A stretch of DNA of 12,662 nucleotides from positions 1-12,662 of the forward strand of contig QWOR01000141.1 of assembly GCA_003669575.1 (NCBI GenBank), in the 5' to 3' direction. The translations under genes were made by a program, and so were the position numbers. How positions within the stretch are numbered: the first letter of the stretch is position 1; each line of letters begins with the position of its first letter. Below the pieces are notes generated by a model. The model was not told where the DNA came from, ran no database searches, and saw only the letters and a list, made by a program, of their open reading frames with translations. The stretch comes from Planctomycetota bacterium (GTDB taxonomy: Bacteria; Planctomycetota; Planctomycetia; Planctomycetales; Planctomycetaceae). Positions 7,912 to 12,662 of this stretch are shown here, piece by piece.

Positions 7912-9384
7912 CTATTTTGGTGGTCCTTTCTTCCGGGAACCACGTTGGCTTTTGGGAGATTCTCCTGCACGACCGCCTCGAGGGCGTTCGGCTTGCGGGT
8001 CGTAGTTTGGATTGTCTCCCGGAGGAAGGTCAGCGCCGGTTTCGCGTTGCCACTCTTTAAGTGTCCGGTAGAGCATGTCGGCCTGTTTGGGCATCTCCTC
8101 GGCCAGATTGTGTTCCTCGCCCGGGTCGGTCTTGAGGTTGTAGAGTTCTCTTCGGCCACCGTTTTCGAAGAACTCGATCAACTTCATATCGCCCTCGCGG
8201 ATCGCACTCGATGGAGTGGCCTTCCCAACGTAACACGGAAAGTGCCAAAAGAGTCGTTCCCGCGACAAGCTGGTTTCTCCCCGCAGGGCAGGGACCAGAC
8301 TGATCCCGTCGAGTTTCTGATCAGTCGGGGGCTTCACACCCGTGAGTTCGAGCAACGTTGGATACCAATCAACACTGCTGATGGGAATCTCGCAGCGGGT
8401 ACCGGGCATTTTCAACCCCGACCAGGAGATGACAGCGGGAACGCGAATCCCGCCTTCATAGAGTTGTCCCTTACTGCCGTTGAGAGGAGCTGTGTATTGC
8501 TGAGTACCGCCATTGTCTGAGGTGAAGATGATGACCGTGTCATCCGTCAGTTTCAGCTTTTCCAGTTGGTCGACGATCCGGCCCACGTTCTGGTCGACAG
8601 CTTCGATCGTCGCTGCGTATGCCGGGTCATCGCGACGGTCGTTTCCACTGGCGAGCTTTCGTTCGTACTTCTTGACGAGTTCGGGCTTTGGATTGAACGG
8701 GGCGTGCACCGCATGATCGGCCAGGTAAACAAAGAAAGGTTTCTTTTGGTTATCACTCACAAACCGCAGAACTTCATCCGTCAAACGATCACTGAGATAT
8801 TCCCCCTCGTCGGAGAAGTAGGCGTCCTTGCCGAACCCGATATTCTCGGGGAAGACCACCGTCCGATAACCCTGGCCTCCGGGTGTCACCGGACCGGTTC
8901 TTCCTCGACCCAGATTCCACATCCCGAAGAATCCAGTGGCGTATCCATTCGATCCCAGGGCTTCGGCGATCGTCGTGATCTTGGGGTCCAGCTCGGACTT
9001 GCTCTCGGCTGCCTGTAACTTGTGCCAGGGAGAACCAGGCGGTTGTCGTGGATCAACCACAGTGTAAATCTTGTGACGCGGTGAGTATTGCCCTGACATC
9101 AGGCAGGCCCGTGTCGGCGCACAGTTCGGAGCACTGGCGTAGGCCTGGTTGAAGACCAATCCGTTCCTGGCCAATCGGTCAATATGCGGCGTCTCGACGA
9201 ACTGATTCCCCATGAAGCCGACATCCCGCCAGCCCATGTCATCCATCAGAATCAGAACGATGTTCGGAGGGGTTGTCCTTCCCGCGGCATGTGCGGCGGT
9301 CCCTGACAAGAGAACAATCAGCACCGCCGGGATGAATATAGTGAACGGGCGAAATGCACTTCGAATCATGTTGGTCACGTTCAC
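7912..9384 (-). CDS. Secreted type I sulfatase with degenerate GKWH motif
   Basis: The 490-residue product has a signal peptide (about 1-33, ending AAHA) and a complete alkaline-phosphatase-fold sulfatase domain. Metal ligands D48, D49, D290 and N291 are present, as are the formylglycine site C88-A-P-T-R92 and K305 in SKGQLYEGGIRVP. However, the conserved G-K-W-H segment reads G-M-W-N: Met155 and Asn157 replace the usual catalytic Lys and His, each explainable by one base change. Activity is therefore uncertain. The C-terminal 24 residues are basic and low-complexity. The start is chosen as GTG 9384, in a GTGA 4-bp overlap with the preceding gene's stop. GTG 9378 (AGGA 8 nt upstream) and ATG 9369 are good alternatives, and all retain the signal peptide. 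Activation would need a formylglycine-generating enzyme, not seen here. The substrate is unknown. Confidence 0.93.
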   Translation of the reverse strand: MNVTNMIRSAFRPFTIFIPAVLIVLLSGTAAHAAGRTTPPNIVLILMDDMGWRDVGFMGNQFVETPHIDRLARNGLVFNQAYASAPNCAPTRACLMSGQYSPRHKIYTVVDPRQPPGSPWHKLQAAESKSELDPKITTIAEALGSNGYATGFFGMWNLGRGRTGPVTPGGQGYRTVVFPENIGFGKDAYFSDEGEYLSDRLTDEVLRFVSDNQKKPFFVYLADHAVHAPFNPKPELVKKYERKLASGNDRRDDPAYAATIEAVDQNVGRIVDQLEKLKLTDDTVIIFTSDNGGTQQYTAPLNGSKGQLYEGGIRVPAVISWSGLKMPGTRCEIPISSVDWYPTLLELTGVKPPTDQKLDGISLVPALRGETSLSRERLFWHFPCYVGKATPSSAIREGDMKLIEFFENGGRRELYNLKTDPGEEHNLAEEMPKQADMLYRTLKEWQRETGADLPPGDNPNYDPQAERPRGGRAGESPKSQRGSRKKGPPK

Positions 9385-11198
9385 TTTCCTGCTCGTTCAT
9401 ACTGGAAGTCGAGAGTCCCCTCAGCCAGCACTTTCCCTTCGATGGTTTCCAGCAGAGAAGCCCGGGTAACCTGGTCGGGAGGGAGGTCGATCTTCTGCGA
9501 GAGCGCAAAGACGGTGATGTGATAGGTCTTGATGCCCGGGCCCTTGGAACACATGGGATCGAATTCGGACTTGCGGCGATCATTCCATCCAACGGTTCCG
9601 CCGGGGTTCGCGTTCTGAGCAATGCTCGTGGCTCCGGCAGGGATGTTGTAGACCAGCCAGTAGGATTTCTCCTGGTCGGGGGCTGTGTGCCACAGACTGA
9701 CGGCAAACGCTTTCGTCCCCTCGGGGGCATCCTTCCAGGCAACGGCTGGTGACTGCCGTTTCCCATCGCAGGTACAGTCGACGGATAGCTTCCCGTCATC
9801 GTCGATCGAGGAACTACTGACACTCAGCTGCGGCAGATTTGACTCGCGGCGATTTTCGGTCTGCTGGCGAGGCTGAGGGCGGTCTTCCTTTCGGCGGGGG
9901 CGGTCGTCTCGTGGAGGAGGATTATCATCGGGGCGAGGCGGTGGCCCCCCCTTGCGAGGTGGTGGTCCTCCCGGTCCCCGCCGTTTAGGCGTGTAGGTTT
10001 CTTCAGTCTTCTCCCCAGACGGGTCGACGAACACAAAGCTTGCGGTGCCGTTCTCTTTGAGTGTGTAGCTCACTGTCCCTGACTTGCCGTTGACGTCATA
10101 GGTCAGGCGATAGCTGCTCTTGGCTGTCTCCTCGAAGCCAGTGATCTTGGCCCCGTTCATGGGTGGGAGAGAAGGACGCAGCGGTTCTGCGCGGGGTTGC
10201 GGGTCGACTTGCCCGTCTTTCTCGACGACCTCTCCATAGAATCCTCCGTTGAGATACGGATATGTCTTCGTGGCGTGGTAGTGATACTGGCCCTTGGCGT
10301 CCTTATGACCATTCAGTTTGTCGAGCGGGGCATAGTCGGGATCTTCGGCGTTCTGATAGCTGTAGATCGGATAGCCATCGAGGGCGTAAGCGATCGGCTG
10401 GCCTTTGCCGACGGCCTCCTCGAGATGGACCGGTGCGATGTGGTAGTGGTAGTCATCCGCCCGCCCGCAGTGACCGCCGAAATCGTCGAGCTCGCCAAAC
10501 TCATACGCATCGTCACCCCGGTTGTTCAGCGGATTGAAGATCGGGATGCCGTTCACCGCAACAGCAATCGCCCCGCGAAGAAAGCGGTCGTCGGCCATGG
10601 CCGGGGTCTGGGCCGGAACAGGATTCAGCGGAATCTGCCAGGCGTTGTCGCCCACATACTTTTGCGGGATCGGAACCTGCTGTTGCCAGGACCGAATTCC
10701 GACCATCATCCGGTGCGAGGGAATGCCGTTCGACTCGACGTAGAAATAGTTGTTGTCCCAGCGTGTCCGAATCGCCTTTCGCTTGACGAATGGATCGAAA
10801 TGCGAAGCGATCAGTGGAGCAGCAGCTTTCTTGGCGTCCTGTGGGCGGGACTTGCGCTGAGTCCCCTGGGCCAGTAAGACGGGGACATCGACAGCCTCTC
10901 GCACCTGCTTCAGTCGCAGCTCGACAAACTGCCGGTCATCGGGGCTGAGCCTGTCGAGGGGGATCGTCGTCAAAGAGTCGTCCTCCCGGCGGATCTGGAC
11001 GACTCCATCCATGGCCATGACGAAAGTCCCCGCCATCGACCTGTCCACATCCGGTGTTGTCCACTGCCGAACTGACTTGGGTGCCGCTGACGCCGAAGAT
11101 GTCGCTCTGCGACGTGAGTGCCCCGGGTGAGCGTGCCCAATCCGTTCGCCGATGAGGAGACCCAGCAGCAGGATGAACAGTGGGCGGTAGATTCTCAT
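9381..11198 (-). CDS. Secreted SHD1-like / YHYH / PEBP-like fusion protein
   Basis: This 605-residue product starts at ATG 11198 with a weak AAGAG ribosome site. Residues 1-23 are a signal peptide ending GHA. Residues about 45-100 (QWTTPD, GTFVMAMDGVVQIRREDDS, IPLDRLSPDDRQFV) resemble the SHD1-type domain common in planctomycete secreted proteins. Residues about 130-325 are a YHYH domain with two copies of the motif (250-253 and 305-308) plus GGHCGRADD and ALDGYPIYSY, suggesting a His/Tyr-rich, possibly metal-binding site. Residues 404-448 are a Pro/Arg/Gly-rich linker. Residues 455-600 look like a bacterial PEBP/YbhB-like domain (SPAVAW, YWLVYNIPAGA, TYHITVFAL), but the usual DPDAP is WHTAP at 503-507. 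The gene lies 64 bp after one sulfatase and overlaps the next by 4 bp, so it is probably co-expressed with them. Its function is unknown. Confidence 0.88.
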   Translation of the reverse strand: MRIYRPLFILLLGLLIGERIGHAHPGHSRRRATSSASAAPKSVRQWTTPDVDRSMAGTFVMAMDGVVQIRREDDSLTTIPLDRLSPDDRQFVELRLKQVREAVDVPVLLAQGTQRKSRPQDAKKAAAPLIASHFDPFVKRKAIRTRWDNNYFYVESNGIPSHRMMVGIRSWQQQVPIPQKYVGDNAWQIPLNPVPAQTPAMADDRFLRGAIAVAVNGIPIFNPLNNRGDDAYEFGELDDFGGHCGRADDYHYHIAPVHLEEAVGKGQPIAYALDGYPIYSYQNAEDPDYAPLDKLNGHKDAKGQYHYHATKTYPYLNGGFYGEVVEKDGQVDPQPRAEPLRPSLPPMNGAKITGFEETAKSSYRLTYDVNGKSGTVSYTLKENGTASFVFVDPSGEKTEETYTPKRRGPGGPPPRKGGPPPRPDDNPPPRDDRPRRKEDRPQPRQQTENRRESNLPQLSVSSSSIDDDGKLSVDCTCDGKRQSPAVAWKDAPEGTKAFAVSLWHTAPDQEKSYWLVYNIPAGATSIAQNANPGGTVGWNDRRKSEFDPMCSKGPGIKTYHITVFALSQKIDLPPDQVTRASLLETIEGKVLAEGTLDFQYERAGK

Positions 11199-11240
11199 GG
11201 TCGGACTCTTGCGGGGCGGAATTGTTCGTACGAGGTGGAT

Positions 11241-11254
11241 GCCAGAGAGCTGGC
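11241..11254 (-). repeat. Small hairpin in the sulfatase / YHYH gene gap
   Basis: GCCAG (11241-11245) and CTGGC (11250-11254) form a 5-bp stem with a four-base loop in the 64-bp gap. There is no T-run, so it is unlikely to stop transcription. It may affect mRNA processing or be incidental. Confidence 0.25.
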
Positions 11255-11262
11255 CAGTGGGC

Positions 11263-12662
11263 TCACTTCTTCATCGGCTTACCGGGTTTGTTCTTGTTGC
11301 CAGGCTTCTTCTGGCCGCCTTTGTTGGGATTGTTCTTCCCTCCTCGCTGTCTGGGCTCGGGAGGTCGAGACGGATCGTAATCGGCATTCGGAGTTGGCAG
11401 CTGGGCATCGACTGCTTCCAGATACTTCCGCAGGCGTTCTCGCAGTTCACGCGTCTGATCAGGTCGCTCGAGAGAGAGGTCGTGACGTTCGCCAAGATCC
11501 TGTGACAGGTCATACAGCTCATCACGATCATCCTCATAGAAGTGCATGAGCTTGAGGTTGCCAAGCCGGATCGCCGAATGAGGTGTGTCACCCTGGTAAT
11601 GCGGGAAGTGGAACACCAGTTCCTCCCGCGGACGTTCCACAACTCCTCGCCCCTCATGGGTGAGTAAGGAGGCGATGCTCCCCCCTTCGACCGTGGAGGG
11701 TATCGCGGACTTCTCCACTCCGGCCCACTCGCAGAACGTCGGCAAGAGGTCATATCCGACGATCGGAACATCGCACCACGAATTCGGCTTAATACCCGGA
11801 CCGCGAATGATAAACGGAACGCGAATACCGCCCTCGTAAACGTCACCCTTCCCCCCGTGCAGGGCTCGTTTGCCTCCACCTGCCCCATTGTCGGACGTGT
11901 ATATCACGAACGTGTTCTCGGCGAGTCCATGTCGATCAATTGCGTCCAATACGCGCCCAACGCCCGTGTCGAGGTCTTCTGTGATTGCGGCTGTGCTGAC
12001 TCGCTTGGAGTCCTGGTTCGCGAGTGACTTCTCATACTTGGCCATTGTCGCCTTCAGTGCGTTTTGCGAAGCGTGCAGCGCATTCCATGAGAGCTGGATA
12101 TAGAACGGTTTCCCTGCTTTGGAGTTCTTCAGCATGAACTTCTCGGCCCGCTCCGCCATGCCGAAGATGTCGACCGGGTTGGGGTCGGTGAATTGAAAGG
12201 CCTGTTCATTCCCGGTGTCTCCATCGGACTCGTCGTAGCCATGCTGTTCCGGACCACCCCCGTTGATATGCCACTTGCCATAGTGTGCTGTGGCGTAGCC
12301 AGCACCTCGCAGCAGGTCGCCAATCGTGACCGCGTGATCGGCAATCTGCTTCACGTTGCGGGGCTCCGTCAGTTTGCGTCCCTCCTCGGGAGGAGCAGCC
12401 TTTGTCCAATGCAGCGAAGCTGGTGAACGGCCAGTCTGGACGCTGATGCGAGTGGGTGAGCAGACGGGAGCTGGAGCATACGCCGATGAAAACCGCATAC
12501 TCTGCTCGGCAAAGCGTTCCAGACACGGAGTATGAAACATTTCCCCTTTTGACGCCTCGAACTCCGGGTGCATCGGTACGGATGTTCCACTCCAGCCCTG
12601 ATCATCGGCGATCATCAGGACGATATTGGGTCGGTCAGCTGCAATGGCGGGCAAAGCCATCA
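11263..12662 (-). CDS. Secreted type I sulfatase, canonical active site (5' end outside window)
   Basis: The frame is open through the right edge. The visible part begins in the tail of a signal peptide (ALPAIAA before DRPNIVLMIADDQGW), so the true start is beyond 12662. An ATG at 12660 would leave too short a leader. Numbered from that ATG, metal ligands are D19, D20, D257 and N258, the formylglycine site is C67-S-P-T-R71, the intact GKWH motif gives K129 and H131, H195 sits in NALHAS, and K271 in GKGDVYEGGIRVP. All key residues of an active arylsulfatase-type enzyme are present, unlike its operon neighbour. The C-terminal 29 residues are rich in Lys, Gly, Asn and Pro. It probably removes sulfate esters from polysaccharides in the periplasm or outside the cell after formylglycine maturation. 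The exact substrate is unreadable. Confidence 0.95.
   Translation of the reverse strand, partial: MALPAIAADRPNIVLMIADDQGWSGTSVPMHPEFEASKGEMFHTPCLERFAEQSMRFSSAYAPAPVCSPTRISVQTGRSPASLHWTKAAPPEEGRKLTEPRNVKQIADHAVTIGDLLRGAGYATAHYGKWHINGGGPEQHGYDESDGDTGNEQAFQFTDPNPVDIFGMAERAEKFMLKNSKAGKPFYIQLSWNALHASQNALKATMAKYEKSLANQDSKRVSTAAITEDLDTGVGRVLDAIDRHGLAENTFVIYTSDNGAGGGKRALHGGKGDVYEGGIRVPFIIRGPGIKPNSWCDVPIVGYDLLPTFCEWAGVEKSAIPSTVEGGSIASLLTHEGRGVVERPREELVFHFPHYQGDTPHSAIRLGNLKLMHFYEDDRDELYDLSQDLGERHDLSLERPDQTRELRERLRKYLEAVDAQLPTPNADYDPSRPPEPRQRGGKNNPNKGGQKKPGNKNKPGKPMKK

Noticed and set aside
10197..10877. A 226-codon plus-strand frame.
   Set aside because: It is antisense to the YHYH domain coding region, with no independent ribosome site or recognisable family.

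Overview
The window looks like a piece of a planctomycete chromosome of moderately high GC. The clues are two secreted type I sulfatases, a PSCyt1-type cytochrome c joined to WD40 repeats, a prenyltransferase-repeat protein running into a DUF4159-like domain, a YHYH/PEBP fusion and a GroEL whose C-terminus is His/Asp-rich instead of GGM repeats. This assignment comes from recognising protein families, not from a database search. All seven protein genes I support lie on the minus strand. The only plus-strand gene is a tRNA-Leu(CAG).

In minus-strand transcription order, starting at the right edge: (1) A sulfatase operon holds a 5'-truncated sulfatase (11263-12662), an SHD1-like/YHYH/PEBP three-part secreted protein (9381-11198), and a second sulfatase (7912-9384) that starts inside the stop codon of the gene before it. 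(2) A divergent intergenic region follows, with a tRNA-Leu and its strong terminator pointing right, and a promoter pointing left. (3) A single-gene unit encodes a secreted coiled-coil/cytochrome c/WD40 protein (5335-7260), closed by a perfect 14-bp terminator stem. (4) groES and groEL (4591-4905, 2875-4494) come next. The groES leader can hide its own ribosome binding site, and a hairpin lies between the two genes. (5) Past a hairpin and a new promoter, a MATE efflux transporter (1214-2623) is closely coupled to a prenyltransferase-repeat/DUF4159-like secreted protein (1-1203), which runs off the left edge.

The chaperonin genes are housekeeping. The sulfatase operon probably acts on sulfated polysaccharides in the periplasm or outside the cell. 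Its second sulfatase keeps the formylglycine cysteine and the metal ligands but has Met and Asn where the family has the Lys and His of the GKWH motif, so it may be non-catalytic or have altered chemistry. The YHYH/PEBP protein between the sulfatases has no known function.

I found no CRISPR array, insertion sequence, phage gene or recognisable defence system. The most notable observations are the degenerate sulfatase and its operon, the possible ribosome-site switch ahead of groES, and a 10-bp inverted repeat that lies at both divergent promoters around position 7400-7545.
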